The position numbers and the translations under genes are program-made. The notes beneath the pieces were generated by a model, which saw nothing but the letters and a program-made list of their open reading frames with translations, searched no databases and had not been told where the DNA came from. From NCBI RefSeq assembly GCF_900114255.1, contig NZ_FOSL01000007.1, positions 62,001 to 126,000 of the forward strand: DNA of 64,000 nucleotides, in the 5' to 3' direction. Positions 24,156-33,361 of the stretch are shown here, in pieces. This DNA comes from Neomesorhizobium albiziae (GTDB taxonomy: Bacteria > Pseudomonadota > Alphaproteobacteria > Rhizobiales > Rhizobiaceae). Position 1 is the stretch's first letter; every line of letters starts with the position of its first letter.

Positions 24156-26522
24156 ATGAACAATCATTCTTCGATCGACCTCAAAGCGGCGCGGATCAAG
24201 GGCGGCGTCGCCACCGACCAGCGGCACGATTCCGCGCACAAGCATGTTACCGGGCAGGCGGTCTATATCGACGACATGCCGGAGCCGGCGGGCACGCTGC
24301 ATGGCTGCCTCGGTCTATCGACAGTGGCGCACGGCACCATCCGTGAGATCGACGTTTCGGCCGTGCGCAGCGCTCCCGGTGTGGTCGACGTGCTGCTCGC
24401 CAGCGACGTGCCGGGCGAGAACGACATCTCTCCAACCGGGCGCCATGACGAGCCGGTGCTTGCCGATGGCAAGGTGCAGTTTTATGGCCAGCCGATTTTC
24501 TGTGTGATCGCCGAGACGCGAGAAGCGGCGCGCCGGGCGACACGGCATGCCAAGATCAGCTACACCGAATTGCCGGCGATCATCGATATTGGCGAGCTTG
24601 ATCCGGTCAGTTCGAAGCTGGTGACGCCGCCGCTGACGTTGAAGCGGGGCGACGCCAAGGCGGCAATCGCCGACGCACCGCGGCGTCTCAAGGGCCAGAT
24701 GCGGGTCGGCGGGCAGGAGCACTTTTATCTCGAGGGCCATATCGCGATGGCAATTCCTGGCGAGGACCAGGATGTCACCATCTATTGCTCGACGCAGCAC
24801 CCGAGTGAGGTACAGCACATGGTCGGCCATGCGCTCGGCGTTCCTTCGCATGCGGTGATGGTGGAGATCCGTCGCATGGGCGGCGGCTTCGGCGGCAAGG
24901 AAACCCAGGGCAATCAGTTTGCCGCGCTGGCGGCGATCGCCGCCAAGAAACACCACCGCGCGGTGAAGATCCGGCCGGACCGCGACGACGACATGATCGC
25001 CACCGGCAAGCGGCACGATTTCCTGATCGACTACGAGGTCGGTTTCGACGACGAAGGCAGGATTCTGGGCGTCGACTTCATGTTCGCGGCGCGCTGCGGT
25101 TTTTCGGCCGATCTGTCCGGCCCGGTCACCGATCGCGCGCTGTTCCATTGCGACAACACCTATTTTTACCCCAATGTTCTGGCGCGTTCGGCGCCGCTCT
25201 ACACCAACACGGTGTCGAACACCGCCTTCCGTGGCTTCGGCGGCCCGCAAGGCATGGTCGGCGCCGAGCGGGTCATAGAGGAAGTCGCCTTCGCCGTTGG
25301 CAAAGACCCGCTGGAAATCCGCAAGCTGAATTTTTACGGCCCAAATGGCGACAAGAATGGCGACCGCAACGTAACGCCCTACCACCAGACGGTGGAGGAC
25401 AACATCATCCACCGCGTCATCGCCGAGCTGGAGGAGAGCTGCGACTATGCAAGGAGGCGGCGCACCATCGACGCCTTCAACGCCAACAGCGACATCATCA
25501 AGCGTGGCCTTGCACTGACGCCGGTCAAGTTCGGCATTTCCTTCACCGCCACGCATTACAACCAGGCCGGCGCGCTGGTGCATGTCTACACCGACGGTTC
25601 GGTGCACCTTAATCACGGCGGCACCGAGATGGGTCAGGGGCTGAACACCAAGGTCGCGCAGGTGGTGGCCGAGGAATTCCAGATCGATCTCGATCAGGTG
25701 AAGATCACCGCGACGACCACCGGCAAGGTGCCGAACACATCGGCGACGGCCGCATCGTCAGGCACCGATCTCAACGGCATGGCGGCGCAGAACGGCGCCC
25801 GGCAGATCAAGGACAGGCTGATCGATTTCGCAGCCAAAAAGTACCAGGTGCCGCACGACCAGATCGTGTTCCTGCCCAACCGGGTGCGCGTCGGTAACCA
25901 GGAGATCGCCTTCGCCGACCTGATCAAGCAGGCCTATATGGCCCGTATCCAGCTTTCGGCAGCAGGCTTCTACAAGACCCCCAAAATCCACTGGAACAGG
26001 GACAAGGGCGAAGGCCGACCGTTCTATTATTTTGCTTACGGCGCGTCTTGCTCGGAAGTATCGATCGACACGCTGACCGGCGAATATGTGGTCGAGCGCA
26101 CCGACATATTGCACGAAACCGGACGCTCGCTGAACCGCGCCATCGACCTCGGCCAGATCGAAGGCGGTTTCATCCAGGGTATGGGCTGGCTGACAACGGA
26201 GGAATTGTGGTGGGACGACAAGGGACGCCTGCGCACCCATGCGCCGTCGACCTACAAGATCCCGCTGGCTTCCGACCGCCCGAAAATCTTCAATGTGGTG
26301 CTGGCCGACTGGCCGGAAGCGCATGAGCCGACGATACATCGCTCCAAGGCCGTCGGCGAGCCGCCTTTCCCGCTTGGCATGTCGGTGCTGCATGCGCTGT
26401 CCGATGCGGTGGCGAGTGTGGCCAACCACAAGATCTGCCCGCGCCTCGACGCGCCGGCAACGCCAGAGCGGGTGCTGATGGCCGTGGAGAGGCTGAAGGC
26501 GGAAGCGCGCCGCCGCGCCTGA
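24156..26522 (+). CDS. xdhB: Xanthine dehydrogenase molybdenum-binding subunit
   Basis: 788 residues, usual length for bacterial XdhB. Molybdopterin-binding and substrate loops are present: GGGFGGKETQGNQF, TAFRGFGGPQGM, HLNHGGTEMGQGLNTK and TSATAASSGTDLNGMA. The catalytic glutamate is E735 in KAVGEPPFPLG (codon GAG at 26358). It hydroxylates hypoxanthine and xanthine to urate. The partner xdhA is directly upstream in the same operon. Confidence 0.95.
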   Translation: MNNHSSIDLKAARIKGGVATDQRHDSAHKHVTGQAVYIDDMPEPAGTLHGCLGLSTVAHGTIREIDVSAVRSAPGVVDVLLASDVPGENDISPTGRHDEPVLADGKVQFYGQPIFCVIAETREAARRATRHAKISYTELPAIIDIGELDPVSSKLVTPPLTLKRGDAKAAIADAPRRLKGQMRVGGQEHFYLEGHIAMAIPGEDQDVTIYCSTQHPSEVQHMVGHALGVPSHAVMVEIRRMGGGFGGKETQGNQFAALAAIAAKKHHRAVKIRPDRDDDMIATGKRHDFLIDYEVGFDDEGRILGVDFMFAARCGFSADLSGPVTDRALFHCDNTYFYPNVLARSAPLYTNTVSNTAFRGFGGPQGMVGAERVIEEVAFAVGKDPLEIRKLNFYGPNGDKNGDRNVTPYHQTVEDNIIHRVIAELEESCDYARRRRTIDAFNANSDIIKRGLALTPVKFGISFTATHYNQAGALVHVYTDGSVHLNHGGTEMGQGLNTKVAQVVAEEFQIDLDQVKITATTTGKVPNTSATAASSGTDLNGMAAQNGARQIKDRLIDFAAKKYQVPHDQIVFLPNRVRVGNQEIAFADLIKQAYMARIQLSAAGFYKTPKIHWNRDKGEGRPFYYFAYGASCSEVSIDTLTGEYVVERTDILHETGRSLNRAIDLGQIEGGFIQGMGWLTTEELWWDDKGRLRTHAPSTYKIPLASDRPKIFNVVLADWPEAHEPTIHRSKAVGEPPFPLGMSVLHALSDAVASVANHKICPRLDAPATPERVLMAVERLKAEARRRA

Positions 26523-26562
26523 AACGGCCGCAAAACGGGAAAATCGAGACGGAAACTGCTAT

Positions 26563-26578
26563 ATTCCCAGGCGGGAAT
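26563..26578. promoter_or_regulatory. Short dyad just upstream of xdhC
   Basis: ATTCCC-AGGC-GGGAAT, a perfect 6-bp inverted repeat with a 4-base spacer ending 6 bp before the xdhC ATG at 26585. It overlaps where the ribosome site should be, so it could be an operator or a translation-limiting hairpin. No strong Shine-Dalgarno sequence is otherwise visible. Confidence 0.35.
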
Positions 26579-26584
26579 GCGACC

Positions 26585-27493
26585 ATGACCTCAAAACTGC
26601 AAAACCTCCGGACCTTTTTAGCCGCGCACGGCCCCGTTGCGCTGGTCGAGGTCGCGGGAACAAAGGGCTCCACGCCGCGCGAAAAAGGCGCGTGGATGCT
26701 TGTGTCGCCCTCGGCGATCCATGGCACCATCGGAGGCGGCCAGCTCGAATACATGGCAATCGACAAAGCCAGGCAGATGCTGGGCACATCGCCTCGCTCG
26801 AGCGGGAAGGGCGCCCGCGCCACCATCGATGTCCACGAGGTCTGCGCCACGCTCGACGTGCCGCTCGGACCAGAAATCGGCCAGTGTTGCGGCGGCCGTG
26901 TCGAGGTGCTGATCCAACTGGCCGACGAGAAAATCCTCGCCAAACTGGTTGCCGTTGCGGAATCGGAAGAAGGGAAGTCGCCGCATATCTACATCTTCGG
27001 CGGCGGCCATGTCGGCAAGGCCCTGGCCGAGGCGTTGTCGCTGCTGCCAGTCCGCGCCGTCGTGATCGAGACGCGGGAAGATGAACTGGAAGGTATTGCT
27101 GAGGCTGTCGAAACGCGGCTGACCCCGTTGCCCGAGGAAGTGGTGCGGGAGGCGCCAGCCGGCTCTGCTTTTGCAGTGCTCACCCATGATCACGCGCTCG
27201 ATTTCCTTATCGTGGCGGAAGCGTTGAAGCGGGGCGATACGGCCTATGTCGGCATGATCGGTTCGCAGACCAAGAAGGCGACGTTCAAGAGCTGGTTCCT
27301 GAAGACCGCGGGCGGCACCGAGCAGGAATTTTCACGTCTCGTTTCGCCGATCGGCGGTGACGCGGTAAAGGACAAGCGGCCGCAAGTGATCGCCGCCCTT
27401 GCTGCAGCCGAGATGATGACGGCGCTGGTTCTCCACGCCGCGGCAAAGCCCGCGGCGCGGAGCCATCGGGAAGAGAGCCGCGCCGCGAACTGA
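26585..27493 (+). CDS. xdhC: Xanthine dehydrogenase accessory protein XdhC
   Basis: 302 residues. The N-terminal XdhC/CoxI domain is seen in VEVAGTKGSTPREKGAWMLV, GTIGGGQLEYMAIDKA and LGPEIGQCCGGRVEVL (the conserved Cys pair). The C-terminal Rossmann domain has FGGGHVGKALAEALS and ends with SPIGGDAVKDKRPQVIAALAAAEM. XdhC binds molybdenum cofactor, supports its sulfuration and inserts it into XdhB. It follows xdhB by 62 bp, with the ATTCCC/GGGAAT dyad before the start. Confidence 0.93.
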   Translation: MTSKLQNLRTFLAAHGPVALVEVAGTKGSTPREKGAWMLVSPSAIHGTIGGGQLEYMAIDKARQMLGTSPRSSGKGARATIDVHEVCATLDVPLGPEIGQCCGGRVEVLIQLADEKILAKLVAVAESEEGKSPHIYIFGGGHVGKALAEALSLLPVRAVVIETREDELEGIAEAVETRLTPLPEEVVREAPAGSAFAVLTHDHALDFLIVAEALKRGDTAYVGMIGSQTKKATFKSWFLKTAGGTEQEFSRLVSPIGGDAVKDKRPQVIAALAAAEMMTALVLHAAAKPAARSHREESRAAN

Positions 27494-27569
27494 TCCGTGC
27501 CCCCTGCAACCATTTAGGTGCGAAGGTTGCCGGCGAAAGGCGCTGCGTCAAATTTGCACTGCCTGAAAC

Positions 27570-28490
27570 CTACCGTCCGGCCAGCAGATCCTTGATCAGC
27601 CGCTGGCAGCGCTCCGCCATGAAATCGAGCAGCAGCCGGACCTTCGGATCCTGGAACTTCTTGTGCGGGTATACCGCGGCAAACTGCACCGGTGTTGGCG
27701 GGGTGGCGGGAAGGATGACCTTCAGGCGCTGGTCGCGAATGAACGGCTCGACCTCGAAACGCGGCTTGTTGATGATGCCGCGGCCGGCGAGCGCCCAGCC
27801 GGTGAGGACATCGCCGTCGTCGCTGTCGAACGGTCCGTGAACTTCGAACTTCATCGGGCCGGCAGGCGTGTTGAGGGTCCAGTAAAATTCCTTCGACCCG
27901 GGGAAGCGCAGCATCAGGCAATCGTGCTTCTTTGAAATCAGGTCGTTCGGATCGGCCGGTTCTCCGCGCGCTTCCAGATATTTCGGCGAAGCGACCAGCA
28001 CCCGCTCGCATTCCATGATGCCACGCATGCGCAGGCTGGAATCCTCCAGCAGGCCGAGCCTGAAGGCGACATCGATGCCCTCCTTCATGATATCGACATT
28101 GTGGTCGGAAAGCCGCAGCCTGACTTCTATGTCGGGGTACTTGTCGTGGAAATCCGGGATGCCGGAGGCGATCAGCCGGCGACCGAGGCCAAGCGGCGCG
28201 GTGACGCGGATCGAACCGCGCGGCTGGCCGGACAGCGCGCTGACCGCGGCTTCGGCCTCGACGATTGCCTCCAGCACCTGCTTGGCGCCGGCGTAGAAAA
28301 CCGTCCCTTGCTCGGTCGGCATCAACTGCCTGGTGGTGCGGTTGAACAGGCGCACGCCGAGGTGCTTTTCCAGTTCCTTGATGCGATTTGAAGCGACTGC
28401 CGGCGAAATGCGCATGTCGCGGCCGGCGGCTGAAAGGTTGCCGAGTTCGACGACGCGGACGAAGACGGCGATGTTGTCGAGATAAGCCAT
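27570..28490 (-). CDS. LysR-family transcriptional regulator
   Basis: 306 residues. The N-terminal winged helix-turn-helix is LGNLSAAGRDMRISPAVASN followed by RIKELEKHLGVRLFNRTTRQ, then a coiled linker and a periplasmic-binding-like effector domain (residues about 90-300). It is divergent from the urate hydroxylase gene at 28650 and convergent with xdhC, so it probably controls purine catabolism. The effector cannot be read from the sequence; urate or a ureide is plausible. Confidence 0.85.
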   Translation of the reverse strand: MAYLDNIAVFVRVVELGNLSAAGRDMRISPAVASNRIKELEKHLGVRLFNRTTRQLMPTEQGTVFYAGAKQVLEAIVEAEAAVSALSGQPRGSIRVTAPLGLGRRLIASGIPDFHDKYPDIEVRLRLSDHNVDIMKEGIDVAFRLGLLEDSSLRMRGIMECERVLVASPKYLEARGEPADPNDLISKKHDCLMLRFPGSKEFYWTLNTPAGPMKFEVHGPFDSDDGDVLTGWALAGRGIINKPRFEVEPFIRDQRLKVILPATPPTPVQFAAVYPHKKFQDPKVRLLLDFMAERCQRLIKDLLAGR

Positions 28491-28649
28491 GCGTACCCGG
28501 GGTTGCGTAGGCGGCGTTCAGCCAGGATGATGGGCCAGTATTTTCCATTTTTTTTTGAAAGTCATCGTGCACGTCTCCTCTTTCCGTTCAGGCTGCAAAC
28601 CGCAACAATCGAAACCCGCATTCAAGCGCCGGTCGGGACGGAGGCAGCC
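28491..28649. promoter_or_regulatory. Divergent promoter region, LysR regulator and urate hydroxylase
   Basis: 159-bp spacer between divergent genes. A T-rich run at about 28547-28556 leads into TTTTTGAAAGTC (28552-28563), the same 12-mer found in the uraH/puuE spacer at 22200-22211. A ribosome site GGAGG precedes ATG 28650. LysR proteins usually bind between their own gene and a divergent target, which fits. Confidence 0.4.
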
Positions 28650-29867
28650 ATGAACGATTTTGCGATTTTCTGGGATTGGCTAAGCTTCGGCGTACGCTGG
28701 TTGCACGTCATTACCGGAATCGCCTGGATCGGCTCATCCTTCTATTTCGTGGCGCTTGACCTCGGCCTGCGCCAGCGTCCCGGCCTGCCTGCCGGCGCCC
28801 ATGGCGAGGAATGGCAGGTGCATGGCGGCGGTTTCTACCACATCCAGAAATATCTGGTGGCGCCGGCTGAAATGCCTGAGCACCTGACCTGGTTCAAATG
28901 GGAATCCTACGCTACCTGGATGAGCGGCTTCGCGCTGCTCGCCATCGTCTATTACGCCGGCGCCGACCTCTACCTGATCGATCCGAATGTGCTCGACGTT
29001 TCGGCGCCCGTGGCGATCCTGATTTCGCTGGCCTCGCTTGGCCTTGGCTGGCTGATCTACGACCTGTTGTGCAAATCGCCGCTCGGCAACAACGATACCC
29101 TGCTGATGCTGGTGCTCTACGCCATCGTGGTGTTCATGGCCTGGGGATACACGCAGCTTTTCACCGGCCGCGCCGCGTTCCTGCACCTTGGCGCCTTCAC
29201 CGCCACCATCATGTCGGCGAACGTGTTCCTGGTCATCATTCCCAACCAGAAGATCGTCGTGGCCGACCTCATCGCCGGCCGCAAGCCGGACCCGAAATAC
29301 GGCAAGATCGCCAAGACGCGCTCGCTGCACAACAACTACCTGACGCTGCCGGTGCTGTTCCTGATGCTGTCGAACCACTATCCACTGGCGTTCGGCACCC
29401 AGTTCAACTGGGTGATCGCGTCGCTGGTGTTCATGATCGGTGTGCTGATCCGGCACTATTTCAACACCATGCATGCCCGCAAAGGCAATCCAACCTGGAC
29501 ATGGCTGGCCGCCGGCATCCTGTTCATCGTCATCATGTGGTTGTCGACCGTGCCGAAAATATTGACCGGCGAACCGAAGGTATCGGCCGCGAACGGGGCG
29601 TTTATCGCCTCGACGCATTTTCCGGCCGTGCGCGACACCGTGCTTGGCCGCTGCGCGATGTGCCATGCCGCCGAGCCCGGCTGGGAGGGCATCCGTCAGG
29701 CTCCCAAGGGAGTGATCCTGGAGACCGACGCGGCGATTGCCGAACATGCGCGCGAAATCTACCTGCAAGCCGGGCGCAGCCATGCCATGCCGCCCGGCAA
29801 CGTGACTGGTGTGACGCCGGAAGAACGGCAACTGCTTGCCACCTGGTTTGAAGAAGCGCGGAAATAG
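28650..29867 (+). CDS. puuD: Membrane urate hydroxylase with C-terminal cytochrome c (PuuD type)
   Basis: 405 residues from ATG 28650. The N-terminal two-thirds hold about eight membrane helices of the urate oxidase N-terminal family (WLSFGVRWLHVITGIAWIGS is the first; HNNYLTLPVLFLMLSNHYP is typical). The C-terminal domain is a cytochrome c with heme motif CAMCH at 335-339 and a possible axial Met in SHAMPPGNVTG. It oxidises urate to 5-hydroxyisourate and passes electrons to the respiratory chain, unlike soluble uricase. Guanine deaminase follows after 14 bp. The symbol puuD is also used for an unrelated gamma-glutamyl-GABA hydrolase. Confidence 0.9.
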   Translation: MNDFAIFWDWLSFGVRWLHVITGIAWIGSSFYFVALDLGLRQRPGLPAGAHGEEWQVHGGGFYHIQKYLVAPAEMPEHLTWFKWESYATWMSGFALLAIVYYAGADLYLIDPNVLDVSAPVAILISLASLGLGWLIYDLLCKSPLGNNDTLLMLVLYAIVVFMAWGYTQLFTGRAAFLHLGAFTATIMSANVFLVIIPNQKIVVADLIAGRKPDPKYGKIAKTRSLHNNYLTLPVLFLMLSNHYPLAFGTQFNWVIASLVFMIGVLIRHYFNTMHARKGNPTWTWLAAGILFIVIMWLSTVPKILTGEPKVSAANGAFIASTHFPAVRDTVLGRCAMCHAAEPGWEGIRQAPKGVILETDAAIAEHAREIYLQAGRSHAMPPGNVTGVTPEERQLLATWFEEARK

Positions 29868-29881
29868 GCCGGAGCAGACAA

Positions 29882-31207
29882 ATGACCGATACTTTGCTCA
29901 GGGGCCGGACTCTGACCTTTCTGCGCTGGCCCGACGGCGTCGACGACCATGCCTCCTATACCTATGAAGAAGATGGCGGGCTGCTGATCCGCGACGGCCG
30001 CATCATCGCGGCAGGCGCCTACGCCGACGTGGCGCGGCAAGCCGGCGAAAGTGTCCAAAAAGTCGACCATCGGCCGCATCTGCTGCTGCCGGGCTTCATC
30101 GATGCGCATGTGCATTTTCCGCAGATGCAGGTGATCGCCTCCTACGGCGCCGAGCTGCTCGACTGGCTGAACACCTATACGTTTCCGGAAGAGACGAAAT
30201 TTGCCAACACACAGCATGGCCGGCGCATCGCCAGGCTATTCCTCGACGAGATGGTGCGGCACGGCACAACCACCGTGGCGGCCTATTGTTCGGTGCACAA
30301 GGAGTCGGCCGAGGCATTCTTCGCCGAATCGCACGACCGCAACATGCTCAACATCGCCGGCAAGGTTATGATGGACCGCAACGCCCCCGACGGCGTTCTC
30401 GATACGCCGCAGTCGGGCTATGACGACACCAAGGGGTTGATCCGGGAATGGCATGGGCGTGGCCGGCAGCTCTATGCTGTGACGCCACGCTTTGCCATCA
30501 CCTCCTCGCCGGAGCAGATGGAGATGGCCGGCGCGCTGATGCGCGAATTTCCTGACCTGCACATGCAGACGCATCTGTCGGAGAACGACAAGGAAATCGC
30601 CTTCACCCAGGAGCTTTATCCGTGGTCGCGCGACTATACGGATGTCTACGAGCACTACGGGCTGCTGGGCAGGAAAGCGCTGCTCGGACACTGCATCCAC
30701 CTTTCCGAGCGCGAAGCCGATGCGTTGTCTGAAAGCGGTTCGGTGGCAGTGTTCTGCCCGACCTCGAATCTGTTTCTCGGCTCGGGGCTTTTCGACTACC
30801 AGCGCTACCGGACGCGGCAAAAACCGCTGCGCATCGCCGCGGCGACGGATGTCGGCGGCGGCACCAACTATTCGATGCTGCGAACGATGGACGAAGGCTA
30901 CAAGGTGATCGCGCTCAATGGCGAGAAGCTCAACCCGTTCGCCTCGTTCTGGCAGATGACCCGCGGCAACGCCGAAGCGCTTTCGGTCGGCGACAAGGTC
31001 GGTACGCTGGACGCCGGCACGGACGCCGATATCGTGGTGCTGGACAGTAAGGCCACACCCGGCATGCGGCTTCGGATGGAAACCGTGAAGACGCTGGCTG
31101 AAGAACTCTTCCTGCTGCAGACGCTGGGCGACGATCGGTCTGTCAGGGAAGTCTATGTCGCTGGTAAACCCGCCAAGAGTGTCATGTCGACAACCGGCGT
31201 CGCCTGA
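29882..31207 (+). CDS. guaD: Guanine deaminase (amidohydrolase family)
   Basis: 441 residues. Metal-binding motifs of the amidohydrolase superfamily: PGFIDAHVHFPQMQVI, THLSENDKEIAF, GHCIHLSEREADAL and the final Asp in IAAATDVGGGTNYSML. The segment FPEETKFANTQHGRRIARLFLDEM is a guanine deaminase hallmark (parts: FPEETKFANTQHG, RLFLDEMVRHGTTT). It converts guanine to xanthine and feeds XdhAB. Same operon as urate hydroxylase, with ribosome site GGAGCAG before ATG. Confidence 0.93.
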   Translation: MTDTLLRGRTLTFLRWPDGVDDHASYTYEEDGGLLIRDGRIIAAGAYADVARQAGESVQKVDHRPHLLLPGFIDAHVHFPQMQVIASYGAELLDWLNTYTFPEETKFANTQHGRRIARLFLDEMVRHGTTTVAAYCSVHKESAEAFFAESHDRNMLNIAGKVMMDRNAPDGVLDTPQSGYDDTKGLIREWHGRGRQLYAVTPRFAITSSPEQMEMAGALMREFPDLHMQTHLSENDKEIAFTQELYPWSRDYTDVYEHYGLLGRKALLGHCIHLSEREADALSESGSVAVFCPTSNLFLGSGLFDYQRYRTRQKPLRIAAATDVGGGTNYSMLRTMDEGYKVIALNGEKLNPFASFWQMTRGNAEALSVGDKVGTLDAGTDADIVVLDSKATPGMRLRMETVKTLAEELFLLQTLGDDRSVREVYVAGKPAKSVMSTTGVA

Positions 31208-31285
31208 TCCGTTTCTGCGGCGGTCACGGTGTTGGCAGCGGGCCGGCTTTATGCGAAGCAGCGTTCCTACCTGGAGGGGTAAAAA

Positions 31286-31798
31286 ATGGCTACCGCTGAC
31301 GACATCGCCGGAATTATTGCGCAGGAAGCAGCTCTGGTGTTCGATCATTTCGACGAAGCGCGGGCTTTTGCCATCGGTTCGGCGCTGCGCGAGCGCGGGG
31401 TGAAAGACAAGCTGCCGATCATCATCGACATCCAGCTCTGGGACCGGCCGCTTTTCTATGCCGCACTTCCAGGCTCGACCAGCTCCAATGCCGACTGGGC
31501 GCGGCGCAAGCGCAATGTGGTGAAGATGTTTCACAAAAGCACCTACCGCATGGGGCTGGAGCAAGGACGGGAGGACAAGACGTTTCCGCCCGGACATGGG
31601 CTCGACCCGTCGGAATTCGTGCTGGCCGGCGGCGGTTTTCCGGTCAGGGTGAAGGGCGTCGGCGCGGTCGGCGTCATTGCGGTTTCCGGGCTGCCACAGC
31701 GGCAGGATCACGAGATCATCGTGGCGGTGCTCGCCGAACATCTCGGGCTTGACGCCGGGAAGCTGGCGTTGACCGCCGATCCGACGGCACGGGCATAG
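31286..31798 (+). CDS. UPF0303 / heme-degrading-domain family protein
   Basis: 170 residues, preceded by GGAGGGG at about 31274-31280. It matches the UPF0303 (GlcG/HbpS-like) family: the pattern LPIIIDIQLWDRPLFYAALPGS, NADWARRKRNVVKMFHKSTYRMG (conserved Lys/Phe segment) and the C-terminal GGGFPVRVKGVGAVGVIAVSG, FASLPQ-type motif GLPQRQDHEIIV. Function is not established; relatives bind heme or small ligands. It lies 78 bp after guaD and could belong to that transcript. Confidence 0.8.
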   Translation: MATADDIAGIIAQEAALVFDHFDEARAFAIGSALRERGVKDKLPIIIDIQLWDRPLFYAALPGSTSSNADWARRKRNVVKMFHKSTYRMGLEQGREDKTFPPGHGLDPSEFVLAGGGFPVRVKGVGAVGVIAVSGLPQRQDHEIIVAVLAEHLGLDAGKLALTADPTARA

Positions 31799-31955
31799 CG
31801 GTTCGAGCCATCGATGGTGTTCAGCGTTTCTCCTTCCGCAGAACACTGCTCTTCGCCAGGCTCCCGGTGCTTGTCGTTCGGAAAGCCAAATTGTTGGCCG
31901 TTCGTTATCTTCAACAACCACTCATCACTCTCCGTAAGGAGGCAGACCAACTGTC

Positions 31956-33218
31956 ATGAACGTTGATCCCAAGCCTTTTCTGACGTCTGTTTTCAACGCC
32001 GCCGTTGCGGCGGCCGACCCCGACCGAACGATCCGCAATCACCTGCCGCCAAAGCCGAAGGGGCGCACGATCGTCATCGGCGCTGGCAAGGGCTCGGCGC
32101 AGATGGCGGCAGCACTCGAGAAAGCCTGGGACGGACCGATCGAGGGCGTCGTCGTGACACGCTATGGCTATGCCGCCAAATGTGAGCGGATCGAGGTGAT
32201 CGAGGCCGCGCACCCGGTACCGGATAAGGCCGGGCTCGCTGCCGCGAAACGGTTGCTCGAGACGGTACGGGGGCTGACGGCGGACGACCTGGTGATCGCG
32301 CTTATCTCGGGTGGTGGGTCGGCGCTTTTGCCATCGCCTGCCGGCGATCTGACCCTGGCGGATGAAATAGCGGTCAACGAGGCGCTGCTGGCTTCCGGCG
32401 CACCCATTGCCGCGATGAACGCGGTGCGCAAGCATGTCTCCACGATCAAGGGCGGACGCCTTGCCGCAGCTGCTTATCCGGCGAAGCTGGTCTCGCTGGT
32501 GGTGTCGGATATCCCGGGCGACAACCCGGCGCTGGTGGCTTCCGGCCCGACGGTGCCGGACCAAAGCACCCGCCAGGACGTGCTGGCGATCGTTTCCACC
32601 TACGGGATGAAACTGCCGGCGGCGGTGATGGCGCATCTGAATTCGCCGGCAGCCGATGCGCCATTGCCCGGCGACGAGGTTTTCGCCGGCAATGAGGTGC
32701 ACCTGATCGCCTCGGCGGCGGTGTCGCTGGAAGCGGCGGCAGCACTCGCCGCCAGAGAGGGAATCCAGGCGATCATTCTTTCCGATTCCATCGAAGGCGA
32801 GGCGCGCGACGTTGGTTCCGTGCATGCGGGAATCGCGCGCGAGGTCGCGACGCGCAACCGGCCGTTCAACAAGCCGGTGCTGATCCTTTCCGGTGGCGAG
32901 ACGACGGTGACCTTGCGCGCCAAGGGAAAAGGCGGCCGCAACAGCGAATTTCTGCTGGCCTTCGCCATCGGCATCGATGGCGTTGAAGGTATCGATGCGC
33001 TCGCCGCCGACACGGACGGCATCGACGGTTCGGAAAACAACGCCGGCGCCTTTGCAGACGGGACGACGGTGGCGCGCATGCGTGCGGCCGGCGTCGATGC
33101 CAAGGCCATGCTTGCCGGCAACAACGCCTGGACGGCGTTCAACGCCGTGAGCGATCTGTTCGTGCCCGGCCCGACCGGAACGAACGTGAACGATTTGAGG
33201 GCGATCCTGATTCGTTAG
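31956..33218 (+). CDS. Glycerate 2-kinase (MOFRL/GckA family)
   Basis: 420 residues, usual length of the GckA/TtuD family. N-terminal domain: TIVIGAGKGSAQMAAALEKAW and ISGGGSALLPSPAGDLTLADE; C-terminal MOFRL domain: LILSGGETTVTLRAKGKGGRNSEF (given as GGETTVTL and GKGGRNSEFLLAFA) with AADTDGIDGSENNAGAF. It phosphorylates D-glycerate to 2-phosphoglycerate; older annotations call it hydroxypyruvate reductase. In this context it can receive glycerate derived from glyoxylate released by AllA. AAGGAGG precedes the start. Its TAG stop lies inside the repeat at 33216. Confidence 0.9.
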   Translation: MNVDPKPFLTSVFNAAVAAADPDRTIRNHLPPKPKGRTIVIGAGKGSAQMAAALEKAWDGPIEGVVVTRYGYAAKCERIEVIEAAHPVPDKAGLAAAKRLLETVRGLTADDLVIALISGGGSALLPSPAGDLTLADEIAVNEALLASGAPIAAMNAVRKHVSTIKGGRLAAAAYPAKLVSLVVSDIPGDNPALVASGPTVPDQSTRQDVLAIVSTYGMKLPAAVMAHLNSPAADAPLPGDEVFAGNEVHLIASAAVSLEAAAALAAREGIQAIILSDSIEGEARDVGSVHAGIAREVATRNRPFNKPVLILSGGETTVTLRAKGKGGRNSEFLLAFAIGIDGVEGIDALAADTDGIDGSENNAGAFADGTTVARMRAAGVDAKAMLAGNNAWTAFNAVSDLFVPGPTGTNVNDLRAILIR

Positions 33219-33361
33219 TGTCTGACCCAAAAGTCGCCATGCCGGGCTGCAAATGGCAATTTCTCCGCTTCCGGTGCTCACGTACCCAAATGTACGCTGC
33301 GCTCCGGTTCTCGAAATCACCATTTTCGCCTCGGCCTGCCGCTTTTTGATTCAGACACTTA
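33216..33361. repeat. 146-bp imperfect palindromic repeat element
   Basis: The ends are inverted: TAGTGTCTGACCCAAAAG (33216-33233) against CTTTTTGATTCAGACACTTA (33342-33361). The interior is also imperfectly self-complementary, folding around the ACGTACCCAAATGTACG centre at about 33281-33297. It looks like a non-coding dispersed palindromic or MITE-like element and begins within the TAG stop of the glycerate kinase gene. Confidence 0.6.
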
